From NCBI RefSeq assembly GCF_002042965.1, contig NZ_MZNT01000003.1:124001-188000 (forward strand): 64,000 nucleotides of DNA, written 5' to 3'. Below, one piece after another: positions 36,328 through 45,533 of the stretch. How positions within the stretch are numbered: the stretch's first letter is position 1; every line of letters starts with the position of its first letter. The position numbers and the translations under genes are program-made. Below the pieces are notes generated by a model, which was not told the DNA's origin, did not search any database, and saw only the letters and a program-made list of their open reading frames with translations. The DNA is from Paenibacillus sp. 32352. Lineage in GTDB: Bacteria; Bacillota; Bacilli; Paenibacillales; NBRC-103111.

Positions 36328-36972
36328 ATGAAAAAAATAATATTTCTTCTTATTTTTGTTTTGGCTACACTTACGGCTTGCATGAAAGAAGAACCTAAAG
36401 TAAATTATGGCAATGCATCTTTACAGACACATTATCAAGCACTTGAAGAAATAGCTTATGACGCTCAATTAATCGTTGAGGTGGAGTTGACTGGAGAATC
36501 CAAAAACATTAGATATAAAGAGGCCGATTTTAATGTCATTGAAGCCCAAGTTAAGAAGGTTATAAAAGGTGACGAACAATTAAATTCCAAAATGATTAAT
36601 GTTCTTGAGGTGGCGGCTTTTAGTTTAAATGACCACAAAAAAAATATACTGTTTCTTAAAAAGTATGATGGACCTGTAACAGATAATGCTTATTTTGTTG
36701 CAGGAGTTTACCAGGGGAAACTAAATCTGGGTAGTAATAATAAAATAGTCTACGATGCAGATAAATACGGTGGCGTGAAGACATACCAGTCTGATTTAGA
36801 AGGTTTAGATGCAAAATCCGTAGAAGAAAAAGTAGCAGAAGCTGTTAAAAATGCAAGACCACCGAAAAAATTGAACAGTGATGAAAATCAACTAAAAAAG
36901 AATGAAGAAGAATCCCGCAAGTTACTTGAACAAGATAAAAAGCTTGAAAAAGTACAGCCTGAACAGAAATAG
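36328..36972 (+). CDS. Lipoprotein of unknown function paired with the matrixin
   Basis: 214 aa, GGAGG upstream. Signal peptide with lipobox LTAC (Cys18). The mature part looks like a small beta domain (AQLIVEVELTGESKNI, VIEAQVKKVIKGDEQ, KNILFLKKYDG) followed by a charged helical tail. Not recognised. AT-rich like the matrixin gene 16 bases upstream, so the two travel together; it may be an inhibitor or anchor of the protease (inference). Confidence 0.75.
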   Translation: MKKIIFLLIFVLATLTACMKEEPKVNYGNASLQTHYQALEEIAYDAQLIVEVELTGESKNIRYKEADFNVIEAQVKKVIKGDEQLNSKMINVLEVAAFSLNDHKKNILFLKKYDGPVTDNAYFVAGVYQGKLNLGSNNKIVYDADKYGGVKTYQSDLEGLDAKSVEEKVAEAVKNARPPKKLNSDENQLKKNEEESRKLLEQDKKLEKVQPEQK

Positions 36973-37034
36973 TTTAGAGTTGTAGAAGCAATAATTTATT
37001 CAATATAGAAAGTTCGTAGATCGTTAATTTTCAT

Positions 37035-37065
37035 AGAGACCCTTCACATTGAGGGGTCTCTTTTT
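37035..37065 (+). terminator. Terminator of the matrixin-lipoprotein pair
   Basis: AGAGACCC-TTCACATTGAG-GGGTCTCT hairpin followed by TTTT. Confidence 0.85.
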
Positions 37066-37076
37066 CGTCATACCTA

Positions 37077-37102
37077 AGACCGCTTCGGCGGTCTCTTTTT
37101 TG
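37077..37102 (+). terminator. Second copy of the bdbC-type terminator (right flank of the island)
   Basis: AGACCGC-TTCG-GCGGTCT then CTTTTTT. The core equals 34788-34805 except one base. Confidence 0.8.
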
Positions 37103-37193
37103 ATTTATAAGGTAGGGGATAAGGCATGATTGCTTCGGCCAGTCCATATATTGGTACTGTACGAGCATGCATCCTTTATCAAAGGTGGAATGA

Positions 37194-39443
37194 ATGATGA
37201 GCGTAACTTCACCTACGGCCGTCCGTCAGGTTGTGTTGAATATATCGGGAATGACGTGCGCGGCTTGTGCCGTACGCATCGAGAAGGTGATTGGCAGGAT
37301 GGAGGGAGTAGAGCAAATTCAAGTGAATTTGGCTCTGCACCGGGCCTCCATGTCCTTTGTGCCGGGCAAAATCACGCTTCGTCACGTCGAGGACAAGATC
37401 AAGCAGCTTGGCTATTCAGCCCGGGAGCACCATGCGACGGAGGAGAACCGAGGCCGTACCGATCCCTTCGAGACCGTTCGAACGGGGACGATTCTGCTTA
37501 TTTCTTTTGTGTTCATGGTGCCTTTTCTATGGGCCATGGCAGGCCATCATACTTTAACGTCCTCCCTTTGGGTGCCCGAGCTGCTCCTGAATCCATGGTT
37601 TCAGCTGGCGTTGGCCACTCCGGTCCAATTCGGGATCGGGCTGCCATTTTATATACGGGCCTTTCAAGCGATCAGGAACGGCGGAGCCAATATGGACGTG
37701 CTCATCGTGATGGGGACGTCGGCGGCCTATTTTTACAGCCATTACTTGATGTTTCACCCCGCCTCGGGCCATGCTGCGGGCTCTGCCCACCACGGCTCCC
37801 TATATTTTGACGCGAGCGTAATGATTATGACGATCGTCTGGTTCGGCAAATGGCTGGAAGCCTTGTCCAAACGCCGCACGTTAAGAAGCCTGCACCAGCT
37901 TCATCAGCTTCGGCCCGAGACGGCACAGGTGCTGCGGGACAACAAAGAGCAGCGGGTTTCGCTGGAGAATGTGACTGCGGGGGAGATCATCGTCGTCCGT
38001 CCGGGAGAAAAGATCCCGGTGGACGGGATCATTCTGGAGGGCCATGCATCAATCAATGAGTCGATGATCAGCGGCGAAAGCATCCCGGTCGACAAGAAGG
38101 CAGGAGAACGTGTCATCAGCGGAACGCTGAATCTTAACGGGATGCTGAAAATCCAGGCAACCGGGGTGGGCAGCGAGACAACGCTCGCCAAAATGATTCA
38201 GCTGATGGAGGAAGCCCAGAACTCCAAAGCGCCGATTCAGCGGATGGCGGATACCATCTCCGGCGTATTTGTTCCGATTATTATCGGTCTGGCTGCGTTG
38301 ACGTTTGCCGCATGGTACTTCGTCTTTGAGCCGGGAGCAACAGGAGGTGCGCTGGAGAAAGCCATTGCTGTACTGCTCATTGCATGCCCCTGCGCGTTAG
38401 GCTTGGCAACGCCGACCTCCATCCTGGTTGGCTCGGGAAGAGCTGCTCAGCTGGGCATCTTGTTCAAGGAGGGTAAACATTTGGAGATGCTGCCGGACAC
38501 GCAAGTGATCCTGCTGGACAAAACCGGGACCATTACGATGGGGAAGCCCCATGTCTATGATATGATGGCGGTGAGAAGGTCCGGCGATTCCCTGCTGCAC
38601 CTGTTAGCCGGCGCGGAGCAGCATTCCGAGCATCCATTGGCCCGGGCCATCGTAGAGGCCTATATGGACCGGCGAGAGCATGGATCAGGCAGGGAATCTC
38701 TTCCGGTATGCGAAGCCTTCCAGGCCTCGGCGGGAAGCGGGATTCGCGCCGTTGTGGAAGGGAAGACCGTCATTGCCGGCAATCGGCACTGGCTTCAGGA
38801 GCACGGGATCGCGCCCATCCCGCAGTCGACCCGAATAGAGCGCTGGGAGCAGCAGGGAAGCAACGTCGTATACGCGGCAATAGACGGGGAATGGGCAGGG
38901 GCTGTTGCTTTGCGCGATCAAATCAAGCCTTCTTCACGCCCGGCCATCCAGCAGCTGCAGGCTATGGGGGCAAGCGTAATTATGGTGACCGGGGACCATC
39001 CGCAGACGGCAAGGTCCATTGCCAAGAAGGTGGGCATTCGCGAGGTGTATTCGGAGATGCTACCGGAGCATAAAGCGGCACTGGTCGATGAGCTGAAGCG
39101 GCAGGGGAAAAAGGTAGCTATGGTCGGCGACGGTATCAACGATGCCCCTGCCCTTGCGGCGGCAGACACCGGGGTTGCCGTCTCCAGGGGTACGGATATT
39201 GCCAAGGCGGCGGCCGATATCGTGCTGCTTAAGGGGGATTTGAAAGGCATGGTCCGCGCCATCGGAATCAGCCGCCGAACGATGCAGGTCATCCGCCAAA
39301 ATCTTGTTTTCTCGCTGTTCTATAATGCATTGGCGATCCCTTTCGCTGTGACGGGGTATTTGGCGCCATGGGTCGCCTGCACCGCAATGGCCTTCAGCTC
39401 GGTGACAGTCATTTGCAATGCGCTGCGTCTGCAGAAGGCTTGA
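37194..39443 (+). CDS. copA: Copper-exporting P1B-type ATPase
   Basis: 749 aa, AAAGGTGG upstream. One N-terminal metal-binding domain with GMTCAACAVRIEK (CxxC, about 19-31); Bacillus CopA usually has two. Core motifs: ISGESIP (actuator), CPCALGLATP (ion-binding Cys-Pro-Cys), DKTGTIT (phosphorylated Asp), SEHPLARA (HP motif) and GDGINDAPAL. It pumps Cu(I) out of the cytoplasm. No CsoR or CopZ gene adjoins it. Before the island was inserted it would have followed bdbC directly. Confidence 0.93.
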   Translation: MMSVTSPTAVRQVVLNISGMTCAACAVRIEKVIGRMEGVEQIQVNLALHRASMSFVPGKITLRHVEDKIKQLGYSAREHHATEENRGRTDPFETVRTGTILLISFVFMVPFLWAMAGHHTLTSSLWVPELLLNPWFQLALATPVQFGIGLPFYIRAFQAIRNGGANMDVLIVMGTSAAYFYSHYLMFHPASGHAAGSAHHGSLYFDASVMIMTIVWFGKWLEALSKRRTLRSLHQLHQLRPETAQVLRDNKEQRVSLENVTAGEIIVVRPGEKIPVDGIILEGHASINESMISGESIPVDKKAGERVISGTLNLNGMLKIQATGVGSETTLAKMIQLMEEAQNSKAPIQRMADTISGVFVPIIIGLAALTFAAWYFVFEPGATGGALEKAIAVLLIACPCALGLATPTSILVGSGRAAQLGILFKEGKHLEMLPDTQVILLDKTGTITMGKPHVYDMMAVRRSGDSLLHLLAGAEQHSEHPLARAIVEAYMDRREHGSGRESLPVCEAFQASAGSGIRAVVEGKTVIAGNRHWLQEHGIAPIPQSTRIERWEQQGSNVVYAAIDGEWAGAVALRDQIKPSSRPAIQQLQAMGASVIMVTGDHPQTARSIAKKVGIREVYSEMLPEHKAALVDELKRQGKKVAMVGDGINDAPALAAADTGVAVSRGTDIAKAAADIVLLKGDLKGMVRAIGISRRTMQVIRQNLVFSLFYNALAIPFAVTGYLAPWVACTAMAFSSVTVICNALRLQKA

Positions 39444-39536
39444 TATCGAACGTTAATCCGACCGTGATTTCCTATCCCGATCCGCCACATGACTGCAAGC
39501 TTCAAACAGTCACCTTGGAGGGTAATTATGGACCTA

Positions 39537-39584
39537 AAACAAGCAAGCTCGTCTGCAAAAGCAGTCGGGGCTTGCTTGTTTTTA
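39537..39584 (+). terminator. Terminator after copA
   Basis: AAACAAGCAAGC / GCTTGCTTGTTT stem with a 21-base loop, followed by TTTATTTT. The remaining 39585-39797 carries the leader of the next operon, with TATACT at 39683 as a possible -10, and no gene. Confidence 0.8.
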
Positions 39585-39797
39585 TTTTCCGCTATAGATC
39601 TCGGAGGTACCGGTATGTGGCACGGATAGCTTTGCAGGGAAATTCATACAAAAAATATCAAAAAAGTTTCAGTACGATGTTGTATACTAAAAAAGAATCC
39701 GCAGGCCTATTGATTTTTCACGGGTCATAGAATTGTATAGAACTAGAAGTAGAAAAATGAGGAAACTTGTCGATTTTTATAGAGAAGGGGAAATAGG

Positions 39798-42176
39798 ATG
39801 GAACATGTTCATGGATCGTTCGATACATCGCTAGTTGTTTTTTCGTATGTTGTTGCTGTTGTTGCTTCTTACACCGTTCTTGATTTGGCAGGGAGGATCA
39901 GCAAATCCGATGGGATGAACCGATGGCTGTGGCTTTCTTTTGGCGCCTTTGCCATGGGAATGGGGATCTGGTCGATGCATTTTGTAGGCATGCTGGCATT
40001 TTCCCTGCCTGTTCAGGTTTCTTATAATCTGATCACCGTTATATTGTCAGTCGTGGTGGCTATTATTGCCTCCTTCGTCGCCTTGCATGTAGTAAGCCGC
40101 GAGCAGTTATCATGGCGCCAATTGCTTGGCGGCGGGGTCTTGCTTGCCACCGGGATATCCTCGATGCACTACATTGGAATGGCCGCTATGCTGATTGATA
40201 TTACTTATAACCTATTTTACTTTATTCTTTCCATTGTAATAGCCCTAATTGCGTCGGTAGCGGCGCTGTGGCTGTCGTTTTATTTCCGCAGAGACGCGGA
40301 AGGCAGTGTGGCATGGAAAAAGCTGGGGAGCGGGCTGATTATGGGTGCTGCGATTGTGGGCATGCATTATACGGGTATGATGGCGGCCGATTTTCACCTG
40401 GGACCTAAGTCCATGTCAACCTCGGGCATCAAGCTGGATCAGGACTGGCTCGGTTACTTCATTTCGGCAGGAACTTTATTTACGCTGGGGTTATCTCTGC
40501 TCGGGATTTACATATCGAACAAGATCTCACATAAGGATTCGGAAATTCAAGAGAAAACCAATGAAATCTATTTGATGAATCAGGAGCTGCGGCAGCTAAA
40601 CGAAAATTTGGAGGAATTGGTGAGAGAACGTACGGCACAGCTTGAACAAGCTCATGACGAGGCGATCAAAGCCAATATGATCAAAAGCCAATTCCTGGCC
40701 AATATGAGCCATGAGCTTAGAACACCGCTCAATGCGATTATCGGGTACAGCGAGATGCTGGTGGAAGAAGCTGAGGAGCTTAATGAGCCGACCTTCGTAG
40801 AGGATCTGGGGAAAATCAGAAATGCGGGTAAGCATCTGCTGTCGTTGATTAATGACATATTGGATATTTCCAAAATTGAAGCGGGCAAAATGGAGATTCA
40901 CATAGAGACATTCGAAGTGTCCGGTCTGATACGGGATGTGATCACCACAGTCAAACCGCTCATAGATAAAAACGGAAATACCTTGGAGCTGCATTTGCAA
41001 GAAGGTGTGATGACAACGGACGTCACCAAGCTGAGACATATCCTGATTAATCTGCTCAGCAACGCAAGCAAATTTACCAAAAACGGAACGGTTACCTTAG
41101 AGGTGAATCATGAACAGCGAAGCCATATGGCAGGATACAGCTTTCGCGTCAAGGACACAGGCATCGGAATGACGTCTGAGCAAGTCGAGAAGCTGTTCCA
41201 GCCCTTCATGCAAGCGGATTCCTCTACCACTCGCAAGTATGGGGGAACGGGTCTCGGGCTGGCAATTAGCAGCAGCTTCTGCGAAATGTTAGGCGGATCC
41301 ATGGAGGTCGAAAGCGAAATGGGAGCGGGGAGCACCTTTACCTGCTGGCTTCCGATATCCAAGAGTGACGACGAGCCGGGTTTGGAGGAGCTTGCTAACG
41401 ACCAGAGCCGCAAGGAAAATGACAACGGTGTCAGCATCCTGCTCATTGACGACGAGACGTTTAACCATCAATTGATGAAGCGCTATCTTGCTAATGAAGG
41501 ATGGAAGCTGGCGTTTGCTACCAACGGGCAGGAAGGGCTTCAATTAGCCAGGAAGCTACGCCCCAAAGTGATCTGTCTGGATATTCTTATGCCGAGCATG
41601 GATGGGTGGAGTGTTCTGTCAGCTATAAAGAGCGATCCCGAGCTGCAAAACATTCCTATAGTGATCTGGTCGATGACCAATGACCAACAGCTCGGATATG
41701 CATTGGGCGCATCCGAGTTTCTGACGAAGCCGATTCAGCGTGAGCGGCTGATTCATGTCATGGATCGGTATATTTCCAACCGCAACGAACACAAGGTGCT
41801 GGTCATTGAGGACGATGAAGCGACAAGCGATTTGCTGACGCGGCTGCTGGAGAAGGAAGGATATGTAGTGAACCAGGCTCGAAACGGCCGGCTTGCCTTG
41901 GAATTAATGGAGAGAGCAGAGCCGGCGCTTATCCTGCTTGATCTTATGATGCCGGAGATGGACGGATTTCAGTTCCTTGAAGAACTTCGCAAGAGGGAAG
42001 CCTGGAGCAAGCTGCCGGTTGTGGTTGTGACAGCCAAATCAATCACGGCGGAAGACAGACTGAAGCTCAATGGCTTTGTAAAAAATGTTGTCCAAAAAGG
42101 TTCATTCGACCATAAATCACTGTTGGCGGATATTCGCCGGTTTGTTGAGGAGCAGAACGCGCAGGGACATTCATAA
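39798..42176 (+). CDS. MHYT-domain hybrid histidine kinase with two receiver domains
   Basis: 792 aa. Seven-helix MHYT sensor (about 1-240) with repeated [15 protein letters not shown] and GMHYTGMM motifs, proposed to bind copper and sense gases or redox state. A coiled coil (about 255-300) follows, then a HisKA with [18 protein letters not shown] (phospho-His), a HATPase with DTGIGM and GTGLGLAIS, and two REC domains (LLIDDE...[20 protein letters not shown]...[12 protein letters not shown]). The copper-pump neighbour fits a copper or redox signal, but that is inference. Overlaps the next reading frame by one base. Confidence 0.88.
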   Translation: MEHVHGSFDTSLVVFSYVVAVVASYTVLDLAGRISKSDGMNRWLWLSFGAFAMGMGIWSMHFVGMLAFSLPVQVSYNLITVILSVVVAIIASFVALHVVSREQLSWRQLLGGGVLLATGISSMHYIGMAAMLIDITYNLFYFILSIVIALIASVAALWLSFYFRRDAEGSVAWKKLGSGLIMGAAIVGMHYTGMMAADFHLGPKSMSTSGIKLDQDWLGYFISAGTLFTLGLSLLGIYISNKISHKDSEIQEKTNEIYLMNQELRQLNENLEELVRERTAQLEQAHDEAIKANMIKSQFLANMSHELRTPLNAIIGYSEMLVEEAEELNEPTFVEDLGKIRNAGKHLLSLINDILDISKIEAGKMEIHIETFEVSGLIRDVITTVKPLIDKNGNTLELHLQEGVMTTDVTKLRHILINLLSNASKFTKNGTVTLEVNHEQRSHMAGYSFRVKDTGIGMTSEQVEKLFQPFMQADSSTTRKYGGTGLGLAISSSFCEMLGGSMEVESEMGAGSTFTCWLPISKSDDEPGLEELANDQSRKENDNGVSILLIDDETFNHQLMKRYLANEGWKLAFATNGQEGLQLARKLRPKVICLDILMPSMDGWSVLSAIKSDPELQNIPIVIWSMTNDQQLGYALGASEFLTKPIQRERLIHVMDRYISNRNEHKVLVIEDDEATSDLLTRLLEKEGYVVNQARNGRLALELMERAEPALILLDLMMPEMDGFQFLEELRKREAWSKLPVVVVTAKSITAEDRLKLNGFVKNVVQKGSFDHKSLLADIRRFVEEQNAQGHS

Positions 42177-42193
42177 TGAGAGAGGCGAACGAC

Positions 42194-42559
42194 ATGAACA
42201 CAATTCTCCTTGTGGAAGATAACGAAATGAATCGGGACATGCTTTCTCGGAGGCTTGCCCGCAGGGGGTTTGAGGTAATCACAGCAGAGGACGGGAAGCA
42301 AGGCGTTGACACGGCCATTCAGGAGCGCCCTGATTTAATCTTAATGGATTTGAGTTTACCCGTAATGGATGGCTGGGAGGCAACCCGTCTGCTCAAAAGC
42401 AAGGAGGAAACGAAGAATATCCCGGTCATAGCCTTGACCGCTCATGCGATGGCGGGAGATGAAGCAGAGGCTTATCGGGCGGGATGCGATGATTTTGATA
42501 CCAAGCCGGTCGTTTTGGAACGATTGCTTGAGAAAATAAATGCGGCATTGAATCGATAA
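42194..42559 (+). CDS. Single-domain response regulator
   Basis: 121 aa from the ATG at 42194 (AGAGAGG upstream; an ATG overlapping the kinase stop at 42176 is the alternative). A bare CheY-like receiver: LLVEDNEMNRDM acidic pocket, phospho-Asp in ILMDLSLPVMDGW, switch Thr in ALTAHAM, Lys in FDTKPV. It probably shuttles phosphate within the MHYT pathway. Confidence 0.88.
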   Translation: MNTILLVEDNEMNRDMLSRRLARRGFEVITAEDGKQGVDTAIQERPDLILMDLSLPVMDGWEATRLLKSKEETKNIPVIALTAHAMAGDEAEAYRAGCDDFDTKPVVLERLLEKINAALNR

Positions 42560-42576
42560 GCGAAAGGTGAATAACG

Positions 42577-43608
42577 ATGGACGAGATCAAGCTGGGCAAA
42601 ATTTTAATCGTGGATGATCAAGAGTATAACGTCAGCCTTCTGGAACGTATTCTGGGGCGAGCGGGATTCCAAAATGTGTACAGCACCATGAATTCTCTGG
42701 AGGTTGAACGATTGCTCACGGAAGTGGATCCGGACATTATTCTGCTTGACCTGCACATGCCGGAAATGGACGGGCTTCAGGCGCTGAAGCTCATTCGCGG
42801 TCATTCTGGGCCGGATAACTATTTGCCTGTCTTGATGCTTACTGCCGATTTAACCTCCGAGGCCAAGCAGCAGGGACTGCAGGCGGGGGTTAATGATTTT
42901 TTGACAAAGCCCTTTTACAGGACGGAAGTGATACTTCGTATTACAAATTTGCTCCGCACCCGGCATCTTCACAATCAGCTGCAAAATCAGAACAGTGTAT
43001 TGGAAGAAAAAGTACGGGAACGAACGAAAGAACTGCAGCTGGCCCAAATGGAAATATTGCAGCTTCTCGGACGTGCGGCGGAATACCGGGACGATATAAC
43101 AGGTCAGCATACGCAGCGGGTAGGCTGGTTATCGGGATTAATTGCAGAACGACTGGGATTGCCGGGCCACGAAGTTGACATGATCCGGTCGGCGGCACCG
43201 CTTCATGATATTGGTAAAATCGGCATCCCGGACGATATATTGCTGAAGCCGGGGCGGTTTGAGCCCCATGAGTTCGAGCGTATGAAGTCTCATACGTCGA
43301 TCGGTTCCAATATTCTGGAGGGAAGCTCCTTTGCTCTTCTGAAGCTGGCCAGACTCATAGCCGAGTCACACCATGAAAAATGGGATGGTACCGGATATCC
43401 CCAAGGGCTGAAGGGTGAAGCAATTCCTCTCTCGGCACGGATTGTGGCACTCGCTGATTTTTATGATGCGTTAACCCATGCCCGTCTTTATAAGAGGGCT
43501 TGGACACAAGAAGAAACGCTTGCTGAAATCAAGGCTCAACGCGGAAAACATTTTGATCCGCAGATCGTGGATGTGTTTATTCAACTGCTTCAGGAAATAA
43601 AACCCTAA
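42577..43608 (+). CDS. Response regulator with HD-GYP output (c-di-GMP phosphodiesterase)
   Basis: 343 aa, AAAGGTGA upstream. Receiver domain (about 8-125; phospho-Asp in [12 protein letters not shown]), a coiled-coil linker (about 135-160), then an HD-GYP domain with [10 protein letters not shown] and [20 protein letters not shown] and the HD/GYP residues intact. Hydrolyses c-di-GMP when signalled by the upstream kinase. Last gene of the operon. Confidence 0.9.
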   Translation: MDEIKLGKILIVDDQEYNVSLLERILGRAGFQNVYSTMNSLEVERLLTEVDPDIILLDLHMPEMDGLQALKLIRGHSGPDNYLPVLMLTADLTSEAKQQGLQAGVNDFLTKPFYRTEVILRITNLLRTRHLHNQLQNQNSVLEEKVRERTKELQLAQMEILQLLGRAAEYRDDITGQHTQRVGWLSGLIAERLGLPGHEVDMIRSAAPLHDIGKIGIPDDILLKPGRFEPHEFERMKSHTSIGSNILEGSSFALLKLARLIAESHHEKWDGTGYPQGLKGEAIPLSARIVALADFYDALTHARLYKRAWTQEETLAEIKAQRGKHFDPQIVDVFIQLLQEIKP

Positions 43609-43636
43609 GCCATCATACATAATGTCCATACAGAAC

Positions 43637-43678
43637 AGGTCCCGCTAGCTATTGCGTCATTGCCGGGGCCTTTTCTTT
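43637..43678 (+). terminator. Terminator after the HD-GYP gene
   Basis: GGTCCCG / CGGGGCC stem, then TTTTCTTT. Confidence 0.65.
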
Positions 43679-43814
43679 ATTCAGCAGCTGTTCTCCAAAG
43701 GATAGGCAGCGATTAGTCCGAGCTTACCGGCTACCCCCGGAAAAGCCCAGTCGCCTGCGAAGGTGTGTAGCATCAGAAATTTACAGATTTCGACAGGGCG
43801 ACGGAGGTTTGTTC

Positions 43815-44018
43815 ATGAATCTATCCAACTGCCGCGGCTGCGGCAAGCTTCATCTGCAAAGCGTGAACGTGCTTTGCAGCAATTGCTTTAAGCTCCATCT
43901 TGAACAAACTCATCAGGTGAAAAGGTTCCTTCAAGCCAACCCGCACGCTTCCGCTATGGATTTGGCTAGAGAAATGGGGTTATCCTTAAAGCAAGTTTAT
44001 GAACTCGTGGGCCGGTAA
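43815..44018 (+). CDS. Small zinc-ribbon protein resembling flagellar-operon protein YvyF
   Basis: 67 aa from the ATG at 43815, GGAGG upstream. N-terminal Cys4 ribbon (CRGCGKLHLQSVNVLCSNC, about 6-24) and a C-terminal helix-turn-helix-like segment (ASAMDLAREMGLSLKQVYELVGR). The layout matches the YvyF/TIGR03826 family encoded near flgM in Bacillus, but no flagellar gene is near, so this is probably a paralogue. May bind DNA or a protein partner. Confidence 0.65.
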   Translation: MNLSNCRGCGKLHLQSVNVLCSNCFKLHLEQTHQVKRFLQANPHASAMDLAREMGLSLKQVYELVGR

Positions 44019-44048
44019 TCTCTTATTTTGGGAGATGCCGGTTTTTTT
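44011..44048 (+). terminator. Terminator overlapping the end of the zinc-ribbon gene
   Basis: GCCGGTAATCTC / GGGAGATGCCGG stem followed by TTTTTTT; the left arm includes the last codons. Confidence 0.85.
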
Positions 44049-44104
44049 ATTGTTATTAAATTTTTTGCATGTGCGGTACATGTTCCCTTATCCAAGCGTC
44101 TATA

Positions 44105-44608
44105 ATGGAGATCGTAAGGATATCCCGAAGGAATGGTGAGGAAGGTTTGAGAATCGTTTGGAAATCAGGCGCTTTTCTGCTGCTGATCTGGCTTGTCTTT
44201 ATGCTTGCCTACCAAGGATATATAGCAAAACTTCAACATGACTTAAAGAGGAATACAGGGGCCTTCCTGCAAGAAATCCAATCGCAGAACTATACTAAAG
44301 CCGCGGAGTTGCATAGAGGTTCGATTGATCTTGCATCAATTCGGAAGCTGGATGAAATGGATGGCTTTCGACTTCTGTCCTTCGACCGGGTAACGGCAGC
44401 TTATGATGACGGTTGTGTATGTACGGGGAAAGCGGAGCTGACGTTCGCTGTGAAGGGGGTGCCTCTTCAGGTATCCGCCATTGTGACCTCAGGAATGGAC
44501 TATATGCCGGGTCAAATCTGCGCAATCACTCCCCCTGACATAAAGCGCGGATCGATTCCTGAGTTATCGCAATGGAACCTTGCCGCTTGCGGCAGTGACG
44601 GCTTTTAG
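44105..44608 (+). CDS. Membrane-anchored unknown protein
   Basis: 167 aa if started at the ATG at 44105; that ATG overlaps a TATAAT-like box and lacks a clear binding site, while the TTG at 44147 has AGGAAGG too close, so the start is uncertain. One N-terminal membrane helix (FLLLIWLVFMLAYQGYIA) and an extracytoplasmic domain of about 130 residues with paired cysteines (DDGCVCTGKAEL). No family recognised. Confidence 0.6.
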   Translation: MEIVRISRRNGEEGLRIVWKSGAFLLLIWLVFMLAYQGYIAKLQHDLKRNTGAFLQEIQSQNYTKAAELHRGSIDLASIRKLDEMDGFRLLSFDRVTAAYDDGCVCTGKAELTFAVKGVPLQVSAIVTSGMDYMPGQICAITPPDIKRGSIPELSQWNLAACGSDGF

Positions 44609-44669
44609 GGCTAGTTCATTTAGATAGAGCTCATCTAAAAAATAGGTATAATCAAGAGCGGCTTTTTGG

Positions 44670-44708
44670 CAGTCCGGGACATGAGGTGTCCCCTTGGGCT
44701 GTTTTTTT
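44670..44708 (+). terminator. Terminator upstream of znuC
   Basis: AGTCCGGGACA / TGTCCCCTTGGGCT imperfect stem, then TTTTTTT. Confidence 0.75.
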
Positions 44709-44732
44709 ATTTGTTAAACGTAAAAAATACTA

Positions 44733-44788
44733 TTTACAATTGGGCGAGCTTCGTTTATGATAATCGTTATTATTAGTAATTATTACGA
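44733..44788 (+). promoter_or_regulatory. znu promoter with Zur box
   Basis: TTTACA (44733-44738), 17-base spacer, TATGAT (44756-44761). Just downstream TAGTAATTATTACGA (44774-44788) differs by one base from the core Zur palindrome TCGTAATNATTACGA known from Bacillus. Zinc-loaded Zur would block transcription here. Confidence 0.8.
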
Positions 44789-44825
44789 ATATTGACGATT
44801 GCTTTGAAAGGAGTGTGGGTAGGGA

Positions 44826-45533
44826 ATGGAGCTGACCAGTATGAAGCAGGTTGTCTTCGGTTACTCGGAATTTCCTTGTCTGGACGACGTGAATCTTGAG
44901 ATAACCTCGGGCGAGTTCGTAGCGGTGATTGGCCCTAACGGAGCGGCGAAAACAACCCTGCTGAAGCTGATGCTCGGCCTAATAAAGCCATGGAGCGGTC
45001 AAGTGGAAAGAAGCGGAGTCGGCCCCCAGGGAGGAAAATTGGTTGTAGGCTACGTCCCTCAGCAGATGGCCTCGTTTAACAGCGGCTTTCCAAGCAAGGT
45101 AATCGAATGGGTACGGTCGGGCAGATGGAGCCGTAAGCGCTGGTATGAACGGTTGAATGAAAGGGATCATTTCATTGTGGAGCGGGCCTTGAAGCAGGTA
45201 GGGATGTGGAATCGGAGGCATGCGAGAATCGGCGAGCTGTCAGGCGGTCAAAAGCAGCGTATGGGGGTGGCAAGGGCACTCGCGCAGGAGCCGGATCTGT
45301 TCATTCTGGATGAACCGACAACCGGTATGGATGTGGAGAGCCGGCATGCTTTTTATGAGCTGATGCATTCGCAGGTGAAGGAATCCGGCAGATCCGTCGT
45401 TATGGTAACTCACGGCCTGGAGGAAGTGCTGCCCAGAATCGATCGCGTTATCGAATTGAAGCGCAAGGAGGGAGGGGATTGGAAATGCTGCACTACGAGT
45501 TCATGCAGCGGGCATTTTTGGCCGGGGGGATAG
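44826..45533 (+). CDS. znuC: Zinc ABC transporter ATP-binding protein
   Basis: 235 aa. ATPase with Walker A GPNGAAKTT (about 38-46), signature LSGGQKQR, Walker B LFILDEPTTGMD and VTHGLEEV. The middle Walker A Gly is Ala, as in B. subtilis ZnuC where it is Ser (GPNGASKST), so this is a family trait. The Cys-containing tail GGDWKCCTTSSC also matches Bacillus ZnuC. Its end overlaps the permease start by 49 bases. Confidence 0.9.
   Translation: MELTSMKQVVFGYSEFPCLDDVNLEITSGEFVAVIGPNGAAKTTLLKLMLGLIKPWSGQVERSGVGPQGGKLVVGYVPQQMASFNSGFPSKVIEWVRSGRWSRKRWYERLNERDHFIVERALKQVGMWNRRHARIGELSGGQKQRMGVARALAQEPDLFILDEPTTGMDVESRHAFYELMHSQVKESGRSVVMVTHGLEEVLPRIDRVIELKRKEGGDWKCCTTSSCSGHFWPGG

Noticed and set aside
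37130..37810. Plus-strand open frame of 226 aa at the start of copA
   Set aside because: Alternative frame of copA; the copA frame carries all ATPase motifs without interruption, so no frameshift.
39528..39629. Possible 33-codon leader peptide with GGAGGG before the ATG
   Set aside because: It runs through the copA terminator hairpin and has no recognisable composition or conserved context; probably chance.
44826..45533. znuC as a defective ATPase because of Walker A GPNGAAKTT
   Set aside because: B. subtilis ZnuC also lacks the central Gly (Ser there), so this is a family feature.
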